From: CAZUWH01 sp964624075
Lineage (GTDB): Bacteria > Pseudomonadota > Alphaproteobacteria > Rhodospirillales > Rhodospirillaceae
Assembly: GCA_964624075.1 (NCBI GenBank)
Contig: CAZUWH010000018.1
Coordinates: 1 to 53,611 of the forward strand
DNA: 53,611 nt
Direction: 5' to 3'
The notes beneath the pieces were generated by a model. The model searched no databases. It was given only the letters and a program-made list of their open reading frames with translations, and was not told the origin of the DNA. Each line of letters begins with the position of its first letter. Position 1 is the stretch's first letter. The position numbers and the translations under genes were made by a program. This document shows, one piece after another, positions 1-7,831 of the stretch.

Positions 1-189
1 AGAAAAACGACATAGGTGAGGGCCTTCAGGCCCTCGCGCTCTCCCGAGACGGACCTCTCCCCCCCGAACACGCCCTTTTCCAGGGGCAGCATGCCACAGG
101 GTAGCTGTTAACAACCGGGGACCCCATATCTGTGATCGAGACGCGTCTGACGGCAGGGCAGGAATGGCTTGTCAGCGCATCGCAGAACA
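1..189. other. Leading intergenic stretch with a small hairpin
   Basis: No gene is supported here. A 7-bp perfect inverted repeat with a 4-nt loop lies at 18-35 (GAGGGCC/GGCCCTC). It has no T-run after it, so it is at most the tail of a terminator for a gene to the left. The stretch around 50-95 resembles the outer part of the GC-rich repeat found many times further on (a CTCTCCCCC run followed by CCAGGGG). Confidence 0.4.
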
Positions 190-975
190 ATGGCCAATGC
201 TATGGATCGCATACCGCTCAGACGACCGCAGGTTTTTTTCACGACAGTCCCCATGCCCTGCCCCTACCTGCCGGGGCGGCTGGAGCGCAAGATCGTGACC
301 GAGCTGACCGGACCGGATATGGAAATGTTGCATGAGTCTCTGGCCCGGGCTGGTTTCCGTCGCAGTCATTCCATCGCTTACGCACCGGCCTGTCCGGGGT
401 GCAATGCCTGTGTTCCCGTCCGTATCGTGGCAGCCGACATGCGACCGCGGCGCATATTCCGGCGCACGATGCGTCTGAACAACGATCTGATGGCGCAAGG
501 CATGGCGGCACGTGCTACAGTTGAGCAGTATCGTCTGTTTTCACGCTATCAGGACTCCCGACACAGTGGCAGTGACATGGCCATGATGGGCTTTTACGAC
601 TATCGTTCGATGGTCGAGGACAGTCCGATTGACACGTTCCTGGTCGAGTTTCGCCGTCCAGAGAAAGGGCTCGTTGCCGTGCTGCTAGTCGATCGCACGC
701 GCGATGGGTTGTCGGCTGTCTACAGTTTCTTTACGCCCGATCTGTCCCACTGCAGCCTGGGGACATTCATGATCCTATGGCTGGTGGAGGAAGCGCAACA
801 GCTTGGGTTACCTTACGTTTATCTAGGGTACTGGATCGCAGAAAGTCGCAAAATGTCGTACAAACAGCGCTTCCAGCCTCTGGAAGCCTTTGGTCCCGAC
901 GGTTGGGTACCTCTACCGGCAGCGCAAGGGAATGGACAGGGGATGATTTACAACCAACAGGCCGCGTCCCCGTGA
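190..975 (+). CDS. bpt: Aspartate/glutamate leucyltransferase (N-end rule aminoacyl-tRNA-protein transferase)
   Basis: The 261-residue product matches the bacterial Bpt/Ate family. This family transfers leucine from Leu-tRNA to proteins with N-terminal Asp or Glu, marking them for ClpAP degradation in the cytoplasm. Visible landmarks are the N-terminal CPYLPGR segment, the Cys-rich stretch CPGCNACVPVR, and the C-terminal YLGYWIAESRKMSYKQRF motif followed by PLEAFGPDGW, all typical of the family. Length is normal for it (about 240-260). The frame is open from a TTG at 169, but the first ATG at 190 gives the usual N-terminus; an ATG at 202 is also possible. The gene stands alone, 215 bp before mucR on the same strand. 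Confidence 0.93.
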   Translation: MANAMDRIPLRRPQVFFTTVPMPCPYLPGRLERKIVTELTGPDMEMLHESLARAGFRRSHSIAYAPACPGCNACVPVRIVAADMRPRRIFRRTMRLNNDLMAQGMAARATVEQYRLFSRYQDSRHSGSDMAMMGFYDYRSMVEDSPIDTFLVEFRRPEKGLVAVLLVDRTRDGLSAVYSFFTPDLSHCSLGTFMILWLVEEAQQLGLPYVYLGYWIAESRKMSYKQRFQPLEAFGPDGWVPLPAAQGNGQGMIYNQQAASP

Positions 976-1034
976 ATCGACGGTGTTTTGCCACCCGCCT
1001 TTGAACCAGAACCAAGGACACAACACGGACACCA

Positions 1035-1065
1035 GGCCATGGAACGGTTCTACCATTCCATGGCC
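1035..1065 (+). terminator. Terminator-like hairpin after bpt
   Basis: A 10-bp perfect inverted repeat (GGCCATGGAA / TTCCATGGCC) has an 11-nt loop that can pair further (GGT/ACC). It sits about 60 bp after the bpt stop. The downstream bases are only moderately T-rich, so a Rho-independent terminator is plausible but not certain. A palindromic protein-binding site is the alternative. Confidence 0.4.
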
Positions 1066-1092
1066 GTGGTGTTCGATGTTGTAATCGGCACC

Positions 1093-1165
1093 TAATATTG
1101 TAACGTATCACTTTAATATTCCTGTTTTCAAAGTCCTCTTGACAAGGTAGTTACCACTATATAGA
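1093..1165 (+). promoter_or_regulatory. Promoter and possible autoregulatory region of the MucR-like gene
   Basis: This AT-rich island stands out from its GC-rich surroundings. It carries two TAATATT copies (1093-1099 and 1114-1120) spaced 21 bp, about two helical turns. A TTGACA -35-like box follows at 1139-1144, then TATAGA at 1160-1165 (spacer 15, slightly short). MucR/Ros proteins are known to bind AT-rich sites with T-A steps and to repress their own genes, so the paired TAATATT boxes are candidate operators. That role is inference. Confidence 0.45.
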
Positions 1166-1190
1166 GAAAAAGTGAAGAGAAGGGGGCAAC

Positions 1191-1817
1191 ATGAACCTAC
1201 TCAGGGAAACGGCACGCATCGTTGTCTCATACGTCAGGAGCAATCCGGTTCCGGTCAGTGCGTTGACGGCTCTGCTCCAGGCTGTTTATCAGACCTTAGC
1301 GGTGGCTTTGCAGGAGCTGGCGTCCCTATTCGAAAAACCGGTTCCCGCTTTGCTGGTCAAAAAGTCGGTGATCGCTTCGCACGTCGTCTGTCTGGAATGT
1401 GGCAAGAAATTCAAGATGCTGAAGCGGCATCTGCACATCGATCATGACCTGACGATCGAGGAATACCGGACCCGGTGGCAATCACCTGTCGATTATCCCA
1501 TGGTGGCACCGGATTACGCCGAACGCCAGTCGGAATTGGCCTATCGGATGGGTGTGGCCCCTGGGCACCAGGTGGAAGAGAAGCCTTTCCGCAGCCGGAG
1601 AGGGGCAGGGGCGCTTGTCGTCAGACAGTTCTCCGTTTGCCGTGGAGTCCCCGCATTCCGGATATCGCTATCCAAGCAGTCGATGGTTACAACCATCGGA
1701 AAAATGAGATCCTTCCCGATCCGCGCACGCCCCAGCGGGCAGAGGATAGTTTCTCTCATCGCTTTGCAAGAGAGAGCGTTGTGCGCGCCTGTTGAAAATC
1801 CATTATGGAATCAGTAG
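1191..1817 (+). CDS. MucR/Ros-family zinc-finger transcriptional regulator with unusual C-terminal extension
   Basis: The first 125 residues or so match the MucR/Ros family of alphaproteobacterial DNA-binding regulators. There is an N-terminal helical segment, a Cys2His2-type finger (CLECGKKFKMLKRHLHIDH), then a YRTRWQSPVDYPMVAPDYA stretch. Such proteins repress many envelope and motility genes through AT-rich sites. They normally stop near 130-160 residues; this one reads on to 208, and the last 80 or so residues (rich in R, S, V and I) resemble nothing I know. A frameshift or stop-codon loss near 1560 is a simple explanation. The ATG has a strong AGAGAAGGGGG ribosome site. tatD follows 44 bp later on the same strand. 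Confidence 0.85.
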   Translation: MNLLRETARIVVSYVRSNPVPVSALTALLQAVYQTLAVALQELASLFEKPVPALLVKKSVIASHVVCLECGKKFKMLKRHLHIDHDLTIEEYRTRWQSPVDYPMVAPDYAERQSELAYRMGVAPGHQVEEKPFRSRRGAGALVVRQFSVCRGVPAFRISLSKQSMVTTIGKMRSFPIRARPSGQRIVSLIALQERALCAPVENPLWNQ

Positions 1818-1861
1818 GACAATCAAAGTATCAAGCAAGGTGTCGAAGTGCGAGGCGAACG

Positions 1862-2671
1862 ATGCTGGTAGACAGCCATTGTCATTTGGATTTTCCAGAC
1901 TATGCCAATGACTTGGATCAAGTGGTGTGGCGGGCAAGACAGGCCGGTGTCGGCTGTATGCTCACGATTTCCACCCACGTGAGTCGGTTCGGCCAGGTTC
2001 TAGCGGTAGCCGAACGCTACGATGACGTTTATTGTACCGTCGGTATCCATCCCCATGAAGCCGGACGCGAAACGCCCGTTGCCGTGGAACGGCTCGTGGA
2101 ACTGGCCCGGCATCCCAAAGTCGTGGGGTTCGGCGAAACTGGTCTCGACTATTTCTATGAACACAGCCCGCGCGCCGACCAGCAGCGCAGCTTCCGTGTT
2201 CACGTTGCCGCCGCCCGGCAGACAGGCATGCCGGTGATCATCCATAGTCGCGATGCTGACGACGATACGGCCACCCTTCTTAAGGAAGAGAGGACGAAGG
2301 GTCCCTTTGCCGGTCTGTTGCATTGTTTCAGTTCCGGTCCCGCCTTGGCGGTCCTGGCTATCGAGCTTGGTCTATTCATCTCGATTTCAGGGATCGTGAC
2401 CTTTCGCAAGGCCGAAGCCCTGCAAGCGATCGTGCGCACTTTGCCGCTTGACCATCTTCTAGTGGAGACCGATGCCCCGTTCCTCGCGCCGGTGCCACGA
2501 CGCGGCCAGCGCAACGAGCCGGCTTTCGTCACCCGTACGGCGGCCAAGGTGGCTGAACTGAAAGGCCTTCCCATGGCCGAACTGAGCCGTGTCACGACCC
2601 GCAATTTCCTGAACCTGTTCAGGAAAATCGACCGTGTTCGTCCTAAAGGGGGAACCAGTGGAACAGTGTGA
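1862..2671 (+). CDS. tatD: TatD-family metal-dependent DNase
   Basis: The 269-residue protein carries the amidohydrolase-type motifs of TatD/YcfH nucleases. These are VDSHCHLDF at the N-terminus (metal ligands), GIHPHEA, FGETGLDYFYE (metal-binding Glu), HSRDADDDT, LLHCFSSG and the C-terminal VETDAPFLAPVPRRGQRNEPAF. TatD enzymes are cytoplasmic 3'-5' exonucleases tied to DNA repair. The frame is open from an ATG at 1805, but the extra 19 residues are not family-like, so the ATG before LVDSHCHLDF is chosen. A metallo-beta-lactamase gene begins 9 bp after the stop. In many relatives this pair follows metG, which here lies about 25 kb away on the other strand. Confidence 0.94.
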   Translation: MLVDSHCHLDFPDYANDLDQVVWRARQAGVGCMLTISTHVSRFGQVLAVAERYDDVYCTVGIHPHEAGRETPVAVERLVELARHPKVVGFGETGLDYFYEHSPRADQQRSFRVHVAAARQTGMPVIIHSRDADDDTATLLKEERTKGPFAGLLHCFSSGPALAVLAIELGLFISISGIVTFRKAEALQAIVRTLPLDHLLVETDAPFLAPVPRRGQRNEPAFVTRTAAKVAELKGLPMAELSRVTTRNFLNLFRKIDRVRPKGGTSGTV

Positions 2672-2680
2672 GACGGTTTG

Positions 2681-3448
2681 ATGCGTATTACTATTCTTGG
2701 TTGTGGAGGGGCAGGAGGCGTTCCGACGATCAGCCGGGGGTGGGGAGCTTGTGATCCTGCCAATCCCCGCAACCGTCGTCGCCGCCCGGCCATTCTGGTG
2801 CAAAGCCGGGAAACGGCGATTCTCGTGGATACGCCGCCTGATCTTCGCGACCAGCTTCTCGACGCCGGAATCCGTCATCTCGACGCGGTTCTTTACACCC
2901 ATGAGCATGCCGACCATGTCCATGGCCTGGACGACCTGCGCGAGGTCAACCGGGCCACGCGGAAGCCGATACCGGTTCATGCCGCACCTGCTGCGTTGCA
3001 GGAGATCGTCCATCGTTTCGCATACGCTTTCTCAGCCGATGCTTTCAGCGCTGATTTCATCTATCGGCCGGCCTTGCAGGCAGAACCAGTTACCGGCTCC
3101 TTTTACATCCATGACATGCGAGTCGAGCCGTTCGAACAGGATCACGGGTTTTCAACCACCCTCGGGTTCCGGTTTGGTCAGGCAGCCTATTCGACCGACG
3201 TCGTCGCCCTTCCGGAGGCAGCGTTCGCGGCGCTGGAGGGTGTGAGGGTCTGGATCATCGGCTGTCTTACCGGGCATGAGCACAAGACCCATGCCTCTCT
3301 GGACACGATCTTGCAATGGGTGCAAAGGGTGCAACCAGATCGCGCCATCTTGACCCATATGGGACCGGGCCTTGACTACGCGACGTTGAAAAAGCGCCTG
3401 CCGTCGGGCATCGAGCCGGCGTTCGACGGCATGGTGATTGGGGTGTGA
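2681..3448 (+). CDS. PhnP-like MBL-fold phosphodiesterase/metallo-hydrolase
   Basis: The 255-residue protein opens with a beta strand and GCGGAGGVP glycine loop. It has the zinc signature HEHADHVHGLDDLR, a later EQDHG segment, the AYSTDV strand and a final LTHMGPGLDY histidine. This layout matches the PhnP group of MBL-fold hydrolases, whose best-known member cleaves phosphoribosyl cyclic phosphates. The exact substrate here is unknown. The ATG at 2681 is preferred over a TTG directly before it. The gene is coupled to tatD (9-bp gap), the usual pairing in this bacterial group. Confidence 0.88.
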   Translation: MRITILGCGGAGGVPTISRGWGACDPANPRNRRRRPAILVQSRETAILVDTPPDLRDQLLDAGIRHLDAVLYTHEHADHVHGLDDLREVNRATRKPIPVHAAPAALQEIVHRFAYAFSADAFSADFIYRPALQAEPVTGSFYIHDMRVEPFEQDHGFSTTLGFRFGQAAYSTDVVALPEAAFAALEGVRVWIIGCLTGHEHKTHASLDTILQWVQRVQPDRAILTHMGPGLDYATLKKRLPSGIEPAFDGMVIGV

Positions 3449-3523
3449 AAAAGCCGGAAGGCCATGCCTCCTGCATCCCCGCACGTTCTCTGCTAGGGGC
3501 ACGCCGACCGTTGCGGAACTGAA

Positions 3524-3612
3524 GACTCCCTCCCCCTTGGATCGGGGGAGGGCTTGTCGTTCCAGGCGGAAAGGCCGCACGCTCCCCAACCCCCCTTGTC
3601 AGAGGGTGAGAG
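3524..3612. repeat. GC-rich palindromic interspersed repeat, copy 1
   Basis: The core is CCCTCCCCC, a short AT-containing spacer (TTGGATC), then GGGGGAGGG, followed by a degenerate second arm ending in CCAACCCCCC. It overlaps the predicted 3' end of the broken histidine phosphatase gene. Confidence 0.75.
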
Positions 3613-4184
3613 CCAGAGGGTGAGAAAGGCGCAATCGTCCAGACGCAAGCCGATCATGTAATTGAAGAAGCCACCATGTCCGACCACGGCGACACACCGC
3701 ACAGGCAAATTAGCCAGCCAGCTTTGGAAGGCCGTCACGCGGGCCCGAATCATGGTTCCCGGCTCGATCCGAGCAGCCTGCGGCGCAGCTTGATCACAGA
3801 ACCACCACGGGTTGTTCAGATGGGAGAAATCGAGCATGAGAAACGCGGCTGCCAGCACGGCCGGGGCAGAGCCGATGTCCCCACTACTCTCCACACCTTT
3901 GCGCAACAGAGGCTCGACCCATGGATCGGCGCCGCACCCTGACCAAAGGCACCCAGCGTCGTCTGAAGGGCACGTGTCAGCGGTGAAGTAACCACTAGAT
4001 CCATCGCGGCCCCAGCCGCGCCACCTTTTCCTTCAGGGCGGCAACCTGCTCCCATCCGCGCGGCGAGACAACGGGGTATCAAACAACACGGGGTCCGTGA
4101 ACGGATAGCCGCCACCGCGGCATTGAAGGTGGGTTGCCCATGGCGGATCAAATGAATCCGAGCGGGGTGTCGAGCGGCGGTCAC
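3610..4184 (-). pseudogene. Broken histidine phosphatase (phosphoglycerate-mutase superfamily)
   Basis: Family motifs are all present but spread over two reading frames. RIHLIRHGQPTFN (catalytic His and Arg) is in one frame. TDPVLFDTPLSRRADGS is in a second. MDLVVTSPLTRALQTTLGAFG is back in the first. SGDIGSAPAVLAAAFLMLDFS through VAVVGHGGFFNYMIGLRLD (second catalytic His) is in the second again. At least three frameshifts are therefore needed to rebuild the protein. The original GTG start overlaps the purS stop (GTGA), so the gene was the translationally coupled last member of the purC-purS operon. Its 3' end runs into a repeat copy. An active enzyme is not expected. Confidence 0.85.
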
Positions 4185-4420
4185 TCCACCTCAACCATGA
4201 AGTTTTCAATGATGGTATTGGCAAGAAGATCCCGACACATGTGCTCCACCACCTCACGGGCCTTGTGGGCATCGCTTTCGGCCAGATCCAGTTCAAGGTA
4301 TTTCCCCTGTCGGACATCATTGAGGCCGGTGTAGCCCAGATTGCCCAACGCCTGGGCTACAGCCTTACCCTGCGGATCAAGAACGCCATCCTTCAGCGTA
4401 ACATGAACCTTTGCCTTCAC
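4181..4420 (-). CDS. purS: Phosphoribosylformylglycinamidine synthase subunit PurS
   Basis: The 79-residue product is the small PurS subunit of the PurLQS complex, which converts FGAR to FGAM in purine synthesis. The family pattern is clear: KAKVHVTLKDGVLDPQGKAV, then GYTGLNDVRQGKYLELDL, then a C-terminal amphipathic strand. A GTG start is chosen because a perfect AGGAGGTG ribosome site lies 4 bp upstream and the next residues fit the family; the longer open frame adds a non-family leader. purC is just upstream (82 bp). purQ, which usually follows purS in this group, is not here. Confidence 0.93.
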   Translation of the reverse strand: MKAKVHVTLKDGVLDPQGKAVAQALGNLGYTGLNDVRQGKYLELDLAESDAHKAREVVEHMCRDLLANTIIENFMVEVE

Positions 4421-4502
4421 TGGACACCTCCTGATCAATGTCAATCGTTCTTTACATTCTTCTGTGCGTCCTCCCGGAGTTCTGACCATTCCGGTCCGCC
4501 GG

Positions 4503-5270
4503 TCAGGATGAGATGTTAGGCTTTTTCAGATTGCGAGGACCGCTTTCCGGCAGAATACCCAGCCGCCGCGCCACTTCCTGATAGGCCTCCTCGACCTTGC
4601 CAAGATCGCGCCGAAAGCGATCCTTGTCCATTTTTTCATTGGTCTGCATGTCCCACAAGCGACAGTTGTCAGGAGACAATTCGTCAGCGAGGATGATCTG
4701 AACGTCACCATTGTCGTGATAAAGCCGACCGTATTCAATTTTGAAATCGACCAGACGGATGCCGATGCCCAGGAACAGGCCTGACAGAAAGTCGTTGATC
4801 CTGAGCGAGAGGTTCAGCATTTCATCGATTTCGCTGATCGCTGCCCAGCCGAAAGCGGTGACATGCTCCTCCGATACCAGGGGGCTGCCCAGTTCATCGT
4901 TCTTGTAGTAATATTCGATGATGGAACGCGGCAGGGCTGTTCCCTCGGCAAGGCCGAAACGCTGCGACAGCGAGCCTGCCGCAACATTGCGCACGACGAC
5001 TTCAATCGGAATGATCTCCACCTCGCGCACCAGCTGCTCGCGCATATTAAGTCGGCGCATGAAGTGGGTAGGGACCCCGATTTCCTGCAAACGCATCATC
5101 AGATACTCGGAGATGCGATTGTTCAGCACCCCCTTACCGGTGATGATTCCGTGCTTCTGATTGTTGAAAGCAGTCGTGTCATCCTTGAAGTACTGGACGA
5201 TGGTCCCGGGCTCGGGTCCTTCGAACAGAACCTTGGCCTTGCCCTCGTAGATTTGCCTGCGTCGCGCCAT
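4503..5270 (-). CDS. purC: SAICAR synthetase
   Basis: This 255-residue enzyme ligates aspartate to CAIR to give SAICAR in purine synthesis. It contains the N-terminal RRRQIYEGKAKVLFEG ATP-binding strand-loop, DDTTAFNNQK, the VVRNVAAGSLSQRFG signature, and LVDFKIEYGR followed by LADELSPDNCRLWD near the C-terminus. Length and motifs are standard and the frame is intact. It heads a short minus-strand operon with purS and a decayed histidine phosphatase gene. Confidence 0.97.
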   Translation of the reverse strand: MARRRQIYEGKAKVLFEGPEPGTIVQYFKDDTTAFNNQKHGIITGKGVLNNRISEYLMMRLQEIGVPTHFMRRLNMREQLVREVEIIPIEVVVRNVAAGSLSQRFGLAEGTALPRSIIEYYYKNDELGSPLVSEEHVTAFGWAAISEIDEMLNLSLRINDFLSGLFLGIGIRLVDFKIEYGRLYHDNGDVQIILADELSPDNCRLWDMQTNEKMDKDRFRRDLGKVEEAYQEVARRLGILPESGPRNLKKPNISS

Positions 5271-5614
5271 GAGTCTTCACGTGTCCAGTTGTTCAAAGCA
5301 AGGCTTGTCGTCACGCCGGTGATGGCACGGAAACGGCACGCTTCCTCCCGTGGTCATTGACCATATAGCAGGATAAACCCCGCCCGACAACGCCCTAAGC
5401 ACAACTTTCGAGACAATCGGCCAAACGACAAGGAACATGGGATCATCCAGATCCTGCGAGAAGCCCTCCCCCTTGCGAGGGATAGGGCTTCCGAGGGGAC
5501 AGAGTTTACCATTTCTAGCGCAAATACTTAAGATGAAATACACGCAATGACATTACACGTCGGACCGTCAAGGATGGATGCATTCGGCAGCCTTGAAAAG
5601 GAAAGCGTTTGTTC
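5271..5614. other. Intergenic stretch before purC with a repeat copy
   Basis: No gene is supported. The purC promoter should lie in the part nearest 5271. A copy of the GC-rich palindromic repeat sits at about 5458-5505 (GAAGCCCTCCCCC, short spacer, then GGCTTCCGAGGGG). The remainder shows no open frame of family character. Confidence 0.5.
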
Positions 5615-6550
5615 TCAATAGCCTTTCAGAACGGCAAGACACGCTGTTGGCAACGCAACCTGAGGCGGGCGGTGGCCGGGCGGCAGTTCCTTGGGCAACG
5701 GCAGATGACTGCGGCCAGGACCACTAAAATAGTAATCTAGTGCGTCACACCCATCCCCAGGCGGCAGAGGACGGCTAGAAAGGCACGCCTCATCCTCGGT
5801 ATCGCCGCAGGTCAGACGAACATGGAAATGGGCGCTGTGACCGCGCCATGGCCGTATCTTGCGCAGCCAGGCCCGATTGCTGCTGCTGCGGCAGAGTTCC
5901 CGTTTGATGACCGGATGAACGAAAATGCGATCGACTTCCGGCATGCCGGCTGCCAGATGCAAAAGATTGGCATGTCCACTGGTCCACAGATGGGGAATCA
6001 GGGCGGTTCCATTCTCTATGACGACCGGTGGGACAGTGACCTCCTCACGCAGGGCGGCCGGTCGCAACAAGGGGCGCCCCGGCGTCAACCAGATATCGAC
6101 ATCAAGACCATTTTGATGGCTGGCGTGGCCATAAGCCATTGGCCCACCCCGTGGTTGCGACAAGTCCCCCACATAAACCGAGCTAAGCCTGCTGGTTGCG
6201 ATCTTCTGCCCCAGAGCGCGGATATAGCGGATCAAACGCGGATGGCCGAAATACCGTCCCCGGCTGGCTCGGACTACCTGATACCCCGGTCCCTCCAGAG
6301 GCAGAGCCACCCCCCCCCTCAGACAGCCAGCAGTCGGCGAACCAATGGAATGGGCGCCTCCGGGGCTGGGACTGTCCAGCGCCCACCAGTCTCGCGCATG
6401 GGCCGAGTGCCTGATGCCTGCCACGCCAACGATGACGACCAGCATCCGGAGCAGAACAGTCGCGACGGAAGAAAAAGGACAACATGGGGAGAGGATGGAC
6501 ATAAGGCCTGTTCTCTGTCTGAAAGCACTCCACAAGAACAGCCTGTCCAT
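5615..6550 (-). CDS. mepA: Penicillin-insensitive murein endopeptidase (MepA family)
   Basis: The protein belongs to the LAS-type M74 metallopeptidases that cut D-Ala-mDAP cross-links of peptidoglycan in the periplasm. Diagnostic segments are SIGSPTAGCLRGGVALPLEG, YGHASHQNGLDVDIWLTP (zinc His/Asp), IFVHPVIKRELC and WRGHSAHFHVRLTC (HxH zinc ligand). A hydrophobic leader ending in SAHA precedes the mature RDWWALDSP start. The frame is open up to an ATG overlapping the leuB stop, but that leader is repeat-like. The start chosen has an AGAGGAAG/AAGGGG site upstream; 6502 is an alternative. It is the last gene of the ffh-to-leuB run. Confidence 0.88.
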   Translation of the reverse strand: MDRLFLWSAFRQRTGLMSILSPCCPFSSVATVLLRMLVVIVGVAGIRHSAHARDWWALDSPSPGGAHSIGSPTAGCLRGGVALPLEGPGYQVVRASRGRYFGHPRLIRYIRALGQKIATSRLSSVYVGDLSQPRGGPMAYGHASHQNGLDVDIWLTPGRPLLRPAALREEVTVPPVVIENGTALIPHLWTSGHANLLHLAAGMPEVDRIFVHPVIKRELCRSSSNRAWLRKIRPWRGHSAHFHVRLTCGDTEDEACLSSRPLPPGDGCDALDYYFSGPGRSHLPLPKELPPGHRPPQVALPTACLAVLKGY

Positions 6551-6577
6551 TCCACCCCTTAGCTTCCTCTCCGGACC

Positions 6578-6625
6578 CTGACCCGCCTCCCTTCTGACGG
6601 GCAACGGAGGGAGGATGCCCCCCTC
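6578..6625. repeat. Degenerate copy of the GC-rich palindromic repeat
   Basis: CCGCCTCCCTTCTG followed by CGGAGGGAGG forms an imperfect palindrome between mepA and leuB. It resembles the interspersed repeat family but is weaker than other copies. Its translation explains the odd N-terminal leader seen if mepA is started at its furthest ATG. Confidence 0.4.
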
Positions 6626-6648
6626 GCGCCGTTCCTGGCCGTTTTTGC

Positions 6649-7758
6649 TCACGCTGTCAGCTTGTCCAACTCGCGGAGGATGACATCCCCCATGACCGTG
6701 GTTGATACTTTGGCCTTGTTGGGCTGCATGATGTCAGTCGTACGCAGACCGCCATTCAGGACCTGCTGAACCGCCCGTTCGATCAGACCAGCGTCTTCCA
6801 ACTGGTCGAACGAATAGCGCAGCATCATCGAGAACGACAGCAGGGTGGCGAGTGGATTGGCGACATCCTTGCCGGCGATATCCGGCGCTGAACCATGGAC
6901 CGGCTCATATAGAGCCCGACGCCACCCGTCTTCTTCCAATGCCCCAAGGCTGGCTGAGGGCAGCATGCCAAGGGAACCAGTCAATGTGGCGGCACAATCG
7001 GATAGGAGATCCCCAAACAGATTGTCCGTCACGATCACGTCGAACTGCTTAGGAGCGCGAACCAGTTGCATGGCACAATTGTCTGCATACATATGCACCA
7101 GTTCGATATCCTTACTCTTGTATTCTTCCTCCCACAGGCGGGTGACCTCCTCCCGCCACAGGACCCCTGCCTCCATGACATTGGCCTTGTCAACCGAGCA
7201 GACCTTTCGGTCCCGTTTCAAGGCCAGCTCGAAAGCGACACGGGCCACGCGTGTGATTTCACGGGCGGTGTAGACATGGGTATTGAGGCCGCGGCGTGTG
7301 CCATCGGGGAGCACTTCGATCCCACGCGGTTCGCCAAAATAAACGCCTCCTGTCAACTCACGTACGATCATGAGGTTCAGACCCTTGACCACATCCAGCT
7401 TCAACGTCGAGGCATCAGCCAGGGCATCGAATACGATCGCCGGACGCAGGTTGGCAAACAGGTCCATCTCCTTGCGCAAACGAAGCAGGCCCCGTTCAGG
7501 CTTCTTTTCGAATGGCAGGCTGTCCCATTTTGGTCCACCGACGGCGCCCAGAAGAACTGCGTCAGCTGCCATGGCTTCAGCCAGGGTCGCATCGGTCAGA
7601 GGTACGCCGTGGGTATCGCAGGAACAACCCCCGATCAGGCCCTCCTTGACGTCGAACTGAATGCGACCTTTGCGGGCCAGCCAATCGACCACGCGCATGA
7701 CCTGGGCCATCACTTCGGGACCAATTCCGTCGCCCGGCAGAACGAGAAGTTTCTTCAT
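6649..7758 (-). CDS. leuB: 3-Isopropylmalate dehydrogenase
   Basis: The 369-residue NAD-dependent enzyme oxidises and decarboxylates 3-isopropylmalate in leucine synthesis. It has the N-terminal LPGDGIGPEVM motif, LLGAVGGPKWD, the substrate-binding RELTGGVYFG, the metal-binding VTDNLFGDLLSDCAATLTGSLG signature and EPVHGSAPDIAGKDVANP. The frame is complete and of normal length. It follows leuD by 73 bp on the same strand, so leuC, leuD and leuB form a contiguous leucine unit. Confidence 0.97.
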   Translation of the reverse strand: MKKLLVLPGDGIGPEVMAQVMRVVDWLARKGRIQFDVKEGLIGGCSCDTHGVPLTDATLAEAMAADAVLLGAVGGPKWDSLPFEKKPERGLLRLRKEMDLFANLRPAIVFDALADASTLKLDVVKGLNLMIVRELTGGVYFGEPRGIEVLPDGTRRGLNTHVYTAREITRVARVAFELALKRDRKVCSVDKANVMEAGVLWREEVTRLWEEEYKSKDIELVHMYADNCAMQLVRAPKQFDVIVTDNLFGDLLSDCAATLTGSLGMLPSASLGALEEDGWRRALYEPVHGSAPDIAGKDVANPLATLLSFSMMLRYSFDQLEDAGLIERAVQQVLNGGLRTTDIMQPNKAKVSTTVMGDVILRELDKLTA

Positions 7759-7831
7759 AGTTCCTCACCTTGTCTCCAGGTCCGTTAGCATCCCTCGCCA
7801 TGCACACAAGGAATCCTCTCCTTTGGCATGG

